From the NCBI GenBank assembly GCA_035771175.1, contig CM069610.1, forward strand, positions 22,720,501 to 22,784,500: a stretch of DNA of 64,000 bases. The letters are read 5' to 3'. The notes beneath the pieces were generated by a model. That model had not been told where the DNA came from and searched no databases. It was given only the letters and a program-made list of their open reading frames with translations. Positions 14,801-28,500 of the stretch are shown in pieces. Position numbers and translations under genes: made by a program. The first letter of the stretch is position 1; each line of letters starts with the position of its first letter. The stretch comes from Paratinospora sagittata (taxonomy: Eukaryota > Streptophyta > Magnoliopsida > Ranunculales > Menispermaceae).

Positions 14801-17390
14801 TTTCAAAAATACAACACACACGATTTTTGCAAGTTAGATTGAGCTTTCCAAAGAGTTTTTCAAGAGAAGAAAGTATTGATTCTTGCATTTGTCAAAACAA
14901 GCTTCGAATAGAATCAAAATTGCAATCTGTCTTGATGATAACGTCGTTGATCAGCAAGTCCTTCATTTTATCCCTTTTGTGCTTAGATTTGCAGAGGCTA
15001 TCCATTGTTTTCAGTTGTAAGTATATATGAAGTGGTCTCGGTAAGATAACAAAACAAAAAAGAACACATCAATTGTCTTGCATCAAAAACACATCAAACA
15101 ATAGCTTTCGAAGTCTACAAAGATCAAGCTAAAAGAACGAAGACATATCTCATGCCTAAGTAAGGCATTAGTTTGATCTTTGGTGTGTAGGGTAACCTCT
15201 CGATCAATCTCAGCACTAAAACTCTGAAATCTGCAAAGTCTTCAAAATCACTTCGATATAGTATTTCATTTTGAAAAAATGTTGTCCGAAAGGTTTTAAT
15301 CATAATTTCAATGAGTTTTGAATTATTTAAAAGTTTTTAATCTTATACAATATGTTTTGAGTTAATGGAATGGTTCTTGAGTGTCAAAATATTAATTTTA
15401 CAAAAATAAGGCTATCCAGCAATTTGCCAAAATTTTCCTGAAGGCACTAGCGCACTATAAGTGTTGACAGCACGCTGATAGGGTTCTATAACAAAACATT
15501 TGTTTTTCTGAAAAATTGTCTATACCGCGCTATCCCCTTTGATACTTCGCTATAAAGCCGTTGCCGTGACCTTTCCATTTTTAGTAAAATGGGCAATAGC
15601 GCGATATAGGCCTCGATAACACGCTATCGGAAAGTCCGTAAAACTCGAGCTCTCCGGTTTGTGTATATCGATCTGCTATAGCCTGCTATCTGTCAATTGA
15701 GAACATGATACACAACCCAATAGCAAGCTATCCACGTATGTGAAAAAAATCTGATATTTCTAACGAGAAAAATGTGGGCACTTCTGCTTGCTCGATTTTT
15801 CTATTCCTTATGCAATTTCTCCAGGTTGTCTTAATTGAAATATTCTCTACTAACACCTAGATGATTCCCATTGTCTCGCACGCCCAAAACAACTTTAGAT
15901 GAAACAATGTTTTGAATTCAAATCATTTTGTACTCTCTTGCCCTTTAACCCGCAACTTCTAATTTTATAAAACACTCATTCTCTGATTTTCAAAAATACA
16001 ACACACACGATTTTTGCAAGTTAGATTGAGCTTTCCAAAGAGTTTTTCAAGAGAAGAAAGTATTGATTCTTGCATTTGTCAAAACAAGCTTCGAATAGAA
16101 TCAAAATTGCAATCTGTCTTGATGATAACGTCGTTGATCAGCAAGTCCTTCATTTTATCCCTTTTGTGCTTAGATTTGCAGAGGCTATCCATTGTTTTCA
16201 GTTGTAAGTATATATGAAGTGGTCTCGGTAAGATAACAAAACAAAAAAGAACACATCAATTGTCTTGCATCAAAAACACATCAAACAATAGCTTTCGAAG
16301 TCTACAAAGATCAAGCTAAAAGAACGAAGACATATCTCATGCCTAAGTAAGGCATTAGTTTGATCTTTGGTGTGTAGGGTAACCTCTCGATCAATCTCAG
16401 CACTAAAACTCTGAAATCTGCAAAGTCTTCAAAATCACTTCGATATAGTATTTCATTTTGAAAAAATGTTGTCCGAAAGGTTTTAATCATAATTTCAATG
16501 AGTTTTGAATTATTTAAAAGTTTTGAATCTTATACAATATGTTTTGAGTTAATGGAATGGTTCTTGAGTGTCAAAATATTAATTTTACAAAAATAAGGCT
16601 ATCCAGCAATTTGCCAAAATTTTCCTGATGGCACTAGCGCACTATAAGTGTTGACAGCACGCTGATAGGGTTCTATAACAAAACATTTGATTTTCTGAAA
16701 AATTGTCTATACCGCGCTATCCCCTTTGATACTTCGCTATAAAGCCGTTGCCGTGACCTTTCCATTTTTAGTAAAATGGGCAATAGCGCGATATAGGCCT
16801 CGATAACACGCTATCGGAAAGTCCGTAAAACTCGAGCTCTCCGGTTTGTGTATATCGATCTGCTATAGCCTGCTATCTGTCAATTGAGAACATGATACAC
16901 AACCCAATAGCAAGCTATCCACGTATGTGAAAAAAATCTGATATTTCTAACGAGAAAAATGTGGGCACTTCTGCTTGCTCGATTTTTCTATTCCTTATGC
17001 AATTTCTCCAGGTTGTCTTAATTGAAATATTCTCTACTAACACCTAGATGATTCCCATTGTCTCGCACGCCCAAAACAACTTTAGATTAAACAATGTTTT
17101 GAATTCAAATCATTTTGTACTCTCTTGCCCTTTAACCCGCAACTTCTAATTTTATAAAACACTCATTCTCTGATTTTCAAAAATACAACACACACGATTT
17201 TTGCAAGTTAGATTGAGCTTTCCAAAGAGTTTTTCAAGAGAAGAAAGTATTGATTCTTGCATTTGTCAAAACAAGCTTCGAATAGAATCAAAATTGCAAT
17301 CTGTCTTGATGATAACGTCGTTGATCAGCAAGTCCTTCATTTTATCCCTTTTGTGCTTAGATTTGCAGAGGCTATCCATTGTTTTAAGTT
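8049..17390. repeat. Homogeneous 1187-bp satellite subfamily block with two-unit periodicity
   Basis: From the 8041 junction to about 17.39 kb the units are almost all exactly 1187 bp and share diagnostic variants: ATAAGTGTTG, CTCTCCGG, AGCAAGCTATCCACGTATG, TTTTCAGTTGTAAG and ATAACAAAAC. One site alternates strictly: GATTAAAC at about 9.96, 12.34, 14.71 and 17.09 kb, and GATGAAAC at about 11.15, 13.52 and 15.90 kb, indicating amplification as a two-unit block of 2374 bp. The diagnostic variants fade between 17.39 and 18.12 kb: TTTTCAG reverts first and ATAAGTG and CTCTCCGG later. Confidence 0.85.
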
Positions 17391-19834
17391 GTAAGTATAT
17401 ATGTAGTGGTCTCGGTAAGATAACACAACAAAAAAGAACGCATCAATTGTCTTGCATCTAGAACACATCAAACAATAGCTTTCGAAGCCTACAAAGATCA
17501 AGCTAAAAGAACGAAGACAAATCTCATGCCTAAGTTAGGCATTTTGTTTGATCTTTGGTGTGTAGGGTAACCTCTCGATCAATCTCAGAACTAAAACTCT
17601 GAAATCTGCAAAGTCTTCAAAATCACTTCGATATAGTATTTCATTTTGAAAAAATGTTGTCCGAAAGGTTTTAATCATAATTTCAATGAGTTTTGAATTA
17701 TTTAAAAGTTTTTAATCTTATACAATATGTTTTGAGTTAATGGAATGGTTCTTGAGTGTCAAAATATTAATTTTACAAAAATAAGGCTATCCAGCAATTT
17801 GCCAAAATTTTCCTGAAGGCACTAGCGCACTATAAGTGTTGACAGCACGCTGATAGGGTTCTATAACAAAACATTTGTTTTTCTGAAAAATTGTCTATAC
17901 CGCGCTATCCCCTTTGATACTTCGCTATAAAGCCGTTGCCGTGACCTTTCCATTTTTAGTAAAATGGGCAATAGCGCGATATAGGCCTCGATAACACGCT
18001 ATCGGAAAGTCCGTAAAACTCGAGCTCTCCGGTTTGTGTATATCGATCTGCTATAGCCTGCTATCTGTCAATTGAGAACATGATACACAACCCAATAGCA
18101 AGCTATCCACGTCTGTGAAAAAAATCTGATATTTCTAACGAGAAAAATGTGGGCACTTCTGCTTGCTCGATTTTTCTATTCCTTATACAATTTCTCCAGG
18201 TTGTCTTAATTGAAATATTCTCTACTAACACCTAGATGATTCCCATTGTCTCGCACGCCCAAAACAACTTTAGATTAAACAATGTTTTGATTTCAAATCA
18301 TTTTGTACTCTCTTGCCCTTTAACCCGCAACTTCTAATTTTATAAAACACTCATTCTCTGATTTTCAAAAATACAACACACACGATTTTTGCAAGTTAGA
18401 TTGAGCTTTCCAAAGAGTTTTTCAAGAGAAGAAAGTATTGATTCTTGCATTTGTCAAAACAAGCTTCGAATAGAATCAAAATTGCAATCTGTCTTGATGA
18501 TAACGTCGTTGATCAGCAAGTCCTTCATTTTATCCCTTTTGTGCTTAGATTTGCAGAGGCTATCCATTGTTTTAAGTTGTAAGTATATATGAAGTGGTCT
18601 CGGTAAGATAACACAACAAAAAAGAACACATCAATTGTCTTGCATCTAGAACACATCAAACAATAGCTTTCGAAGCCTACAAAGATCAAGCTAAAAGAAC
18701 GAAGACAAATCTCATGCCTAAGTAAGGCATTTTGTTTGATCTTTGGTGTGTAGGGTAACCTCTCGATCAATCTCAGCACTAAAACTCTGAAATCTGCAAA
18801 GTCTTCAAAATCACTTCGATATAGTATTTCATTTTGAAAAAATGTTTTCCGAAAGGTTTTAATCATAATTTCAATTAGTTTTGAATTATTTAAAAGTTTT
18901 TAATCTTATACAATATGTTTTGAGTTAATGGAATGGTTCTTGAGTGTCAAAATATTTATTTTACAAAAATAAGGCTATCCAGCAATTTGCCAAAATTTTC
19001 CAGAAGGCACTAGCGCACTATCAGTGTTGAGAGCACGCTGATAGGGTTCTATAACAAAACATTTGTTTTTCTGAAAAATTGTCTATACCGCGCTATCCCC
19101 TTTGATACTTCGCTATAAAGCAGTTGCCGTGACCTTTCCATTTTTAGTAAAATGGGCAATAGCGCGATCTAGGCCTCGATAACACCCTATCGGAAAGTCC
19201 GTAAAACTCGAGCCCTCGGGTTTGTGTATATCGATCTGCTATAGCCTGCTATCTGTCAATTGAGAACATGATACACAACCCAATAGCACGCTATCCACGT
19301 CTGTGAAAAAAATCTGATATTTCTAACGAGAAAAATGTGGGCACTTCTGCTTACTCGATTTTTCTATTCCTTATCCAATTTCTCCAGGTTGTCTTAATTG
19401 AAATATTCTCTACTAACACCTAGATGATTCCCATTGTCTCGCACGCCCAAAACAACTTTAGATTAAACAATGTTTTGAATTCAAATCATTTTGTACTCTC
19501 TTGCCCTTTAACCCGCAACTTCTAATTTTATAAAACACTCATTCTCTGATTTTCAAAAATACAACACACACGATTTTTGCAAGTTAGATTGAGCTTTCCA
19601 AAGAGTTTTTCAAGAGAAGAAAGTATTGATTCTTGCATTTGTCAAAACAAGCTTCGAATAGAATCAAAATTGCAATCTGTCTTGATGATAACGTCGTTGA
19701 TCAGCAAGTCCTTCATTTTATCCCTTTTGTGCTTTGATTTGCAGAGGCTATCCATTGTTTTAAGTTGTAAGTATATATGAAGTGGTCTCGGTAAGATATA
19801 CAACAAAAAAGAACACATCAATTGTCTTGCATCA

Positions 19835-20960
19835 AGAGCACATGAAACAATAGCTTTCGAAGTCTACAAAGATCAAGCTAAAAGAACGAAGACAAATCTC
19901 TTGCCTAAGTAAGGCATTTTGTTTGATCTTTGGTGTGTAGTACCACCTCTCGATCAATCTCAGCACTAAAACTCTGAAATCTGCAAAGTCTTCAAAATCA
20001 CTTCGATATAGTATTTCATTTTGAAAAAATGTTGTCCGAAAGGTTTTAATCATAATTTCAATGAGTTTTGAATTATTTAAAAGTTTTTAATCTTATACGA
20101 TATGTTTTGAGTTAATGGAATGGTTCTTGAGTGTCAAAATATTAATTTTACAAAAATAAGGCTATCCAGCAATTTGCCAAAATTTTCTTGAAGGCACTAG
20201 CGCACTATAAGTGTTGACAGCACGCTTATAGGGTTCTATAACAAAACATTTGTTTTTCTGAAAAATTGTCTATACCGCGCTATCCCCTTTGATACTTCGC
20301 TATAAAGCCGTTGCCGTGACCTTTCCATTTTTAGTAAAATGGGCAATAGCGCGATATAGGCCTCGATAACACGCTATCGGAAAGTCCGTAAAACTCGAGC
20401 TCTCCGGTTTGTGTATATCGATCTGCTATAGCCTGCTATCTGTCAATTGAGAACATGATACACAACCCAATAGCAAGCTATCCACGTATGTGAAAAAAAT
20501 CTGATATTTCTAACGAGAAAAATGTGGGCACTTCTGCTTGCTCGATTTTTCTATTCCTTATACAATTTCTCCAGGTTGTCTTAATTGAAATATTCTCTAC
20601 TAACACCTAGATGATTCCCATTGTCTCGCACGCCCAAAACAACTTTAGATTAAACAATGTTTTGATTTCAAATCATTTTGTACTCTCTTGCCCTTTAACC
20701 CGCAACTTCTAATTTTATAAAACACTCATTCTCTGATTTTTAAAAATACAACACACACGATTTTTGCAAGTTAGATTGAGCTTTCCAAAGAGTTTTTCAA
20801 GAGAAGAAAGTATTGATTCTTGCATTTGTCAAAACAAGCTTCGAATAGAATCAAAATTGCAATCTGTCTTGATGATAACGTCGTTGATCAGCAAGTCCTT
20901 CATTTTCTCCCTTTTGTGCTTAGATTTGCAGAGGCTATCCATTGTTTTCAGTTGTAAGTA
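19835..20960. repeat. Isolated unit of the 1187-bp subfamily among other types
   Basis: This stretch carries ATAAGTGTTG, CTCTCCGG, GCAAGCTATCCACGTATG and TTTTCAGTTG, the variants typical of the 8-17 kb block. The neighbouring units at 18.4-19.8 kb and 21-22 kb carry the other states (TCAGTGTTG, CTCTCGGG, GCACGCTATCCACGTCTG, TTTTAAGTTG). It looks like one unit displaced from its block by unequal exchange or conversion. It also has private changes near 19850 and 19930. Confidence 0.7.
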
Positions 20961-23900
20961 TATATGAAGTGGTCTCGGTAAGATAACACAACAAAAAAGA
21001 ACACATCAATTGTCTTGCATCTAGAACACATCAAACAATAGCTTTCGAAGCCTACAAAGATCAAGCTAAAAGAACGAAGACAAATCTCATGCCTAAGTAA
21101 GGCATTTTGTTTGATCTTTGGTGTGTAGGGTAACCTCTCGATCAATCTCAGCACTAAAACTCTGAAATCTGCAAAGTCTTCAAAATCACTTCGATATAGT
21201 ATTTCATTTTGAAAAAATGTTTTCCGAAAGGTTTTAATCATAATTTCAATTAGTTTTGAATTATTTAAAAGTTTTTAATCTTATACAATATGTTTTGAGT
21301 TAATGGAATGGTTCTTGAGTGTCAAAATATTAATTTTACAAAAATAAGGCTATCCAGCAATTTGCCAAAATTTTCCTGAAGGCACTAGCGCACTATCAGT
21401 GTTGACAGCACGCTGATAGGGTTCTATAACAAAACATTTGTTTTTCTGAAAAATTGTCTATACCGCGCTATCCCCTTTGATACTTCGCTATAAAGCTGTT
21501 GCCGTGACCTTTCCATTTTTAGTAAAATGGGCAATAGCGCGATATAGGCCTCGATAACACGCTATCGGAAAGTCCGTAAAACTCGAGCTCTCGGGTTTGT
21601 GTATATCGATCTGCTATAGCCTGTTATCTGTCAATTGAGAACATGATACACAACCCAATAGCACGCTATCCACGTCTGTGAAAAAAATCTGATATTTCTA
21701 ACGAGAAAAATGTGGGCACTTCTGCTTGCTCGATTTTTCTATTCCTTATACAATTTCTCCAGGTTGTCTTAATTGAAATATTCTCTACTAACGCCTAGAT
21801 GATTCCCATTGTCTCGCACGCCCAAAACAACTTTAGATTAAACAATGTTTTGAATTCAAATCATTTTGTACTCTCTTGCCCTTTAACCCGCAACTTCTAA
21901 TTTTATAAAACAGTCATTCTCTGATTTTCAAAAATACAACACACACGATTTTTGCAAGTTAGATTGAGCTTTCCAAAGAGTTTTTCAAGAGAAGAAAGTA
22001 TTGATTCTTGCATTTGTCAAAACAAGCTTCGAATAGAATCAAAATTGCAATCTGTCTTGATGATAACGTCGTTGATCAGCAAGTCCTTCATTTTATCCCT
22101 TTTGTGCTTAGATTTGCAGAGGCTATCCATTGTTTTAAGTTGTAAGTATATATGAAGTGGTCTCGGTAAGATAACACAACAAAAAAAAACACATCAATTG
22201 TCTTGCATCAAGAACACATCAAACAATACCTTTCGAAGTCTACAAAGATCAAGCTAAAAGAACGAAGACAAATCTCATGCCCAAGTAAGGCATTTTGTTT
22301 GATCTTTGGTGTGTAGGGTAACCTCTCGATCAATCTCAGCACTAAAACTCTGAAATCTGCAAAGTCTTCAAAATCACTTCGATATAGTATTTCATTTTGA
22401 AAAAATGTTTTCCGAAAGGTTTTAATCATATTTCAATGAGTTTTGAATTATTTAAAAGTTTTTAATCTTATACAATATGTTTTGAGTTAATGGAATGGTT
22501 CTTGAGTGTCAAAATATTAATTTTACAAAAATAAGGCTATCCAGCAATTTGCCAAGATTTTCCTGAAGGCACTAGCGCACTATCCGTGTTGACAGCACGC
22601 TGATAGGGTTCTATAACAAAACGTTTGTTTTTCTGAAAAATTGTCTATACCGCGCTATCCCCTTTAATACTTCGCTATAAAGCTGTTGCCGTGACCTTTC
22701 CATTTTTAGTAAAATGGGCAATAGCGCGATCTAGGCCTCGATAACACGCTATCGGAAAGTCCTAAAAACTCGAGCTCTCGGGTTTGGGTATATCAATCTG
22801 CTATCGCCTGCTATCTGTCGATTGAGAACATGATACACAACCCAATAGCACGCTATCCACGTTTGTGAAAAAAATCTGATATTTCTAACGAGAAAAATGT
22901 GGGCACTTCTGCTTGCTCGATTTTTCTATTCCTTATACAATTTCTCCAGGTTGTCTTAATTGAAATATTCTCTACCAACACCTAGATGATTCCCATTGTC
23001 TCGCACGCCCAAAACAACTTTAGATTAAACAATGTTTTCAATTCAAATCATTTTGTACTCTCTTGCCCTTTAACCCGCAACTTCTAATTTTATAAAACAC
23101 TCATTCTCTGATTTTCAAAAATACAACACACACGATTTTTGCAAGTTAGATTGAGCTTTCCAAAGAGTTTTTCAAGAGAAGAAAGTATTGATTCTTGCAT
23201 TTGTCAAAACAAGCTTCGAATAGAATCAAAATTGCAATCTGTCTTGATGATAACGTCGTTGATCAGCAAGTCCTTCATTTTATCCCTTTTGTGCTTAGAT
23301 TTGCAGAGGCTATCCATTGTTTTAAGTTGTAAGTATATATGTAGTGGTCCCGGTAAGATAACACAACAAAAAAGAACACATCAATTGTCTTGCATCTAGA
23401 ACACGTCAAACAATAGCTTTCGAAGCCTACAATGATCAAGCTAAAAGAACGAAAACAAATCTCATGCCTAAGTAAAGCATTTTGTTTGATCTTTGGTGTG
23501 TAGGGTAACCTCTCGATCAATCTCAGCACTAAAACTCTGAAATCTGCAAAGTCTTCAAAATCACTTCGATATAGTATTTCATTTTGAAAAAATGTTTTCC
23601 GAAAGGTTTTAATCATAATTTCAATGAGTTTTGAATTATTTAAAAGTTTTTAATCTTATACAATATGTTTTGAGTTAATGGAATGGTTCTTGAGTGTCAA
23701 AATATTAATTTTACAAAAATAAGGCTATCCAGCAATTTGCCAAGATTTTCCTGAAGGCACTAGCGCACTATCCGTGTTGACAGCACGCTGATAGGGTTCT
23801 ATAACAAAACGTTTGTTTTTCTGAAAAATTGTCTATACCGCGCTATCCCCTTTAATACTTCGCTATAAAGCTGTTGCCGTGACCTTTCCATTTTTAGTAA

Positions 23901-25514
23901 AATGGGCAATAGCGCGATCTAGGCCTCGATAACACGCTATCGGAAAGTCCTTAAAACTCGAGCTCTCGGGTTTGGGTATATCAATCTGCTATCGCCTGCT
24001 ATCTGTCGATCGAGAACATGATACACAACCCAATAGCACGCTATCCACGTCTGTGAAAAAAATCTGATATTTCTAACGAGAAAAATGTGGGCACTTCTGC
24101 TTGCTCGATTTTTCTATTCCTTATACAATTTCTCCAGGTTGTCTTAATTGAAATATTCTCTACTAACACCTAGATGATTCCCATTGTCTCGCACGCCCAA
24201 AACAACTTTAGATTAAACAATGTTTTCAATTCAAATCATTTTGTACTCTCTTGCCCTTTAACCCGCAACTTCTAATTTTATAAAACACTCATTCTCTGAT
24301 TTTCAAAAATACAACACACACAATTTTTGCAAGTTAGATTGAGCTTTCCAAAGAGTTTTTCAAGAGAAGAAAGTATTGATTCTTGCATTTGTCAAAACAA
24401 GCTTCGAATAGAATCAAAATTGCACTCTGTCTTGATGATAACGTCGTTGATCAGCAAGTCCTTCATTTTATCCCTTTTGTGCTTAGATTTGCAGAAGCTA
24501 TCCATTGTTTTAAGTTGTAAGTATATATGAAGTGGTCTCGGTAAGATAACAAAACAAAAAAGAACACATCAATTGTCTTGCATCTAGAACACGTCAAACA
24601 ATAGCTTTCGAAGCCTACAATGATCAAGCTAAAAGAACGAAGACAAATCTCATGCCTAAGTAAAGCATTTTGTTTGATCTTTGGTGTGTAGGGTAACCTC
24701 TCGATCAATCTCAGCACTAAAACTCGGAAATCTGCAAAGTCTTCAAAATCACTTCGATATAGTATTTTATTTTGAAAAAATGTTTTCCGAATGGTTTTAA
24801 TCATAATTTCAATTAGTTTTGAATTATTTAAAAGTTTTTAATCTTATACAATATGTTTTGAGTTAATGGAATGGTTCTTGAGTGTCAAAATATTAATTTC
24901 ACAAAAATAAGGCTATCCAGCAATTTGCCAAGATTTTCCTGAAGGCACTAGCGCACTATCCGTGTTGACAGCACGCTGATAGAGTTCTATAACAAAACAT
25001 TTGTTTTTCTGAAAAATTGTCTATACCGCGCTATCCCCTTTGATACTTCGCTATAAAGCTGTTGCCGTGACCTTTCCATTTTTAGTAAAATGGGCAATAG
25101 CGCGATATAGGCCTCGATAACACGCTATCGGAAAGTCCGTAATACTCGAGCTCTCGGGTTTGTGTATATCGATCTGCTATAGCCTGCTATCTGTCAATTG
25201 AGAACATGATACACAACCCAATAGCACGCTATCCACGTCTGTGAAAAAAATCAGATATTTCTAACGAGAAAAATGTGGGCACTTCTGCTTGCTCGATTTT
25301 TCTATTCCTTATACAATTTCTCCAGGTTGTCTTAATTGAAATATTCTCTACTAACACCTAGATGATTCCCATTGTCTCGCACGCCCAAAACAACTTTAGA
25401 TTAAACAATGTTTTCAATTCAAATCATTTTGTACTCTCTTGCCCTTTAACCCGCAACTTCTAATTTTATAAAACACTCATTCTCTGATTTTCAAAAATAC
25501 AACACACACGATTT

Positions 25515-28500
25515 TTGCAAGTTAGATTGAGCTTTCCAAAGAGTTTTTCAAGAGAAGAAAGTATTGATTCTTGCATTTGCCAAAACAAGCTTCGAATAGA
25601 ATCAAAATTGCAATCTGTCTTGATGATAACGTCGTTGATCAGCAAATCCTTCATTTTATCCCTTTTGTGCTTAGATTTGCAGAGGCTATCCATTGTTTTA
25701 AGTTGTAAGTATATATGAAGTGGTCTCGACAAGATAACACAACAAAAAAGAACACATCAATTGTCTTGCATCTAGAACACGTCAAACAATAGCTTTCGAA
25801 GTCTACAAAGATCAAGCTAAAAGAACGAAGACAAATCTCATGCCTAAGTAAGGCATTTTGTTTGATTTTCGGTGTGTAGGGTAACCTCTCGATCAATCTC
25901 AGCACTAAAACTCTGAAATCTGCAAAGTCTTCAAAATCACTTCGATATAGTATTTCATTTTGAAAAAATGTTGTCCGAAAGGTTTTAATCATAATTTCAA
26001 TGAGTTTTGAATTATTTAAAAGTTTTTAATCTTATACAATATGTTTTGAGTTAATGGAATGGTTCTTGAGTGTCAAAATATTAATTTTACAAAAATAAGG
26101 CTATCCAGCAATTTGCCAAGATTTTCCTGAAGGCACTAGCGCACTATCAGTGTTGACAGCACGCTGATAGGGTTCTATAACAAAACATTTGTTTTTCTTA
26201 AAAATTGTCTATACCGCGCTATCCCCTTTGATACTTCGCTATAAAGCTGTTGCCGTGACCTTTCCATTTTTAGTAAAATGGGCAATAGCGCGATATAGGC
26301 CTCGATAACACGCTATCGGAAAGTCCGTAAAACTCGAGCTCTCGGGTTTGTGTATATCGATCTGCTATAGCCTGCTATCTGTCAATTGAGAACATGATAC
26401 ACAACCCAATAGCACGCTATCCACGTCTGTGAAAAAAATCTGATATTTCTAACGAGAAAAATGTGGGCACTTCTGCTTGCTCGATTTTTCTATTCCTTAT
26501 ACAATTTCTCCAGGTTGTCTTAATTGAAATATTCTCTACTAACACCTAGATGATTCCCATTGTCTCGCACGCCCAAAACAACTTTAGATTAAACAATGTT
26601 TTCAATTCAAATCATTTTGTACTCTCTTGCCCTTTAACCCGCAACTTCTAATTTTATAAAACACTCGTTCTCTGATTTTCAAAAATACAACACACACGAT
26701 TTTTGCAAGTTAGATTGAGCTTTCCAAAGAGTTTTTCAAGAGAAGAAAGTACTGATTCTTGCATTTGTCAAAACAAGCTTCGAATAGAATCAAAATTGCA
26801 ATCTGTCTTGATGATAACGTCGTTGATCAGCAAGTCCTTCATTTTATCCCTTTTGTGCTTAGATTTGCTGAGGCTATCCATTGTTTTAAGTTGTAAGTAT
26901 ATATGAAGTGGTCTCGTTAAGATAACACAACAAAAAAGAACACATCAATTGTCTTGCATCTAGAACACGTCAAACAATAGCTTTCGAAGCCTACAATGAT
27001 CAAGCTAAAAGAACGAAGACAAATCTCATGCCTAAGTAAGGCATTTTGTTTGATCTTTGGTGTGTAGGGTAACCTCTCGATCAATCTCAGCACTAAAACT
27101 CTGAAATCTGCAAAGTCTTCAAAATCACTTCGATATAGTATTTCATTTTGAAAAAATGTTGTCCGAAAGGTTTTAATCATAATTTCAATGAGTTTTGAAT
27201 TATTTAAAAGTTTTTAATCTTATACAATATGTTTTGAGTTAATGGAATGGTTCTTGAGTGTCAAAATATTAATTTTACAAAAATAAGGCTATCCAGCAAT
27301 TTGCCAAGATTTTCCTGAAGGCACTAGCGCACTATCAGTGTTGACAGCACGCTGATAGGGTTCTATAACAAAACATTTGTTTTTCTGAAAAATTGTCTAT
27401 ACCGCGCTATCCCCTTTGATACTTCGCTATAAAGCTGTTGCCGTGACCTTTCCATTTTTAGTAAAATGGGCAATAGCGCGATATAGGCCTCGATAACACG
27501 CTATCGGAAAGTCCGTAAAACTCGAGCTCTCGGGTTTGTGTATATCGATCTGCTATAGCCTGCTATCTGTCAATTGAGAACATGATACACAACCCAATAG
27601 CACGCTATCCACGTCTGTGAAAAAAATCTGATATTTCTAACGAGAAAAATGTGGGCACTTCTGCTTGCTCGATTTTTCTATTCCTTATACAATTTCTCCA
27701 GGTTGTCTTAATTGAAATATTCTCTACTAACACCTAGATGATTCCCATTGTCTCGCACGCCTAAAACAACTTTAGATTAAACAATGTTTTGAATTTAAAT
27801 CATTTTGTACTCTCTTGCCCTTTAACCTGCAACTTCTAATTTTATAAAACACTCATTCTCTGATTTTCAAAAATACAACACACACGATTTTTGCAAGTTA
27901 GATTGAGCTTTCCAAAGAGTTTTTCAAGAGAAGAAAGTATTGATTCTTGCATTTGTCAAAACAAGCTTCGAATAGAATCAAAATTGCAATCTGTCTTGAT
28001 GATAACGTCGTTGATCAGCAAGTCCTTCATTTTATCCCTTTTGTGCTTAGATTTGCAGAGGCTATCCATTGTTTTAAGTTGTAAGTATATATGAAGTGGT
28101 CTCGATAAGATAACACAACAAAAAAGAACACATCAATTGTCTTGCATCTAGAACACGTCAAACAATAGCTTTCGAAGCCTACAATGATCAAGCTAAAAGA
28201 ACGAAGACAAATCTCATGCCTAAGTAAGGCATTTTGTTTGATCTTTGGTGTGTAGGGTAACCTCTCGATCAATCTCAGCACTAAAACTCTGAAATCTGCA
28301 AAGTCTTCAAAATCACTTCGATATAGTATTTCATTTTGAAAAAATGTTGTCCGAAAGGTTTTAATCATAATTTCAATTAGTTTTGAATTATTTAAAAGTT
28401 TTTAATCTTATACAATATGTTTTGAGTTAATGGAATGGTTCTTGAGTGTCAAAATATTAATTTTACAAAAATAAGGCTATCCAGCAATTTGCCAAGATTT

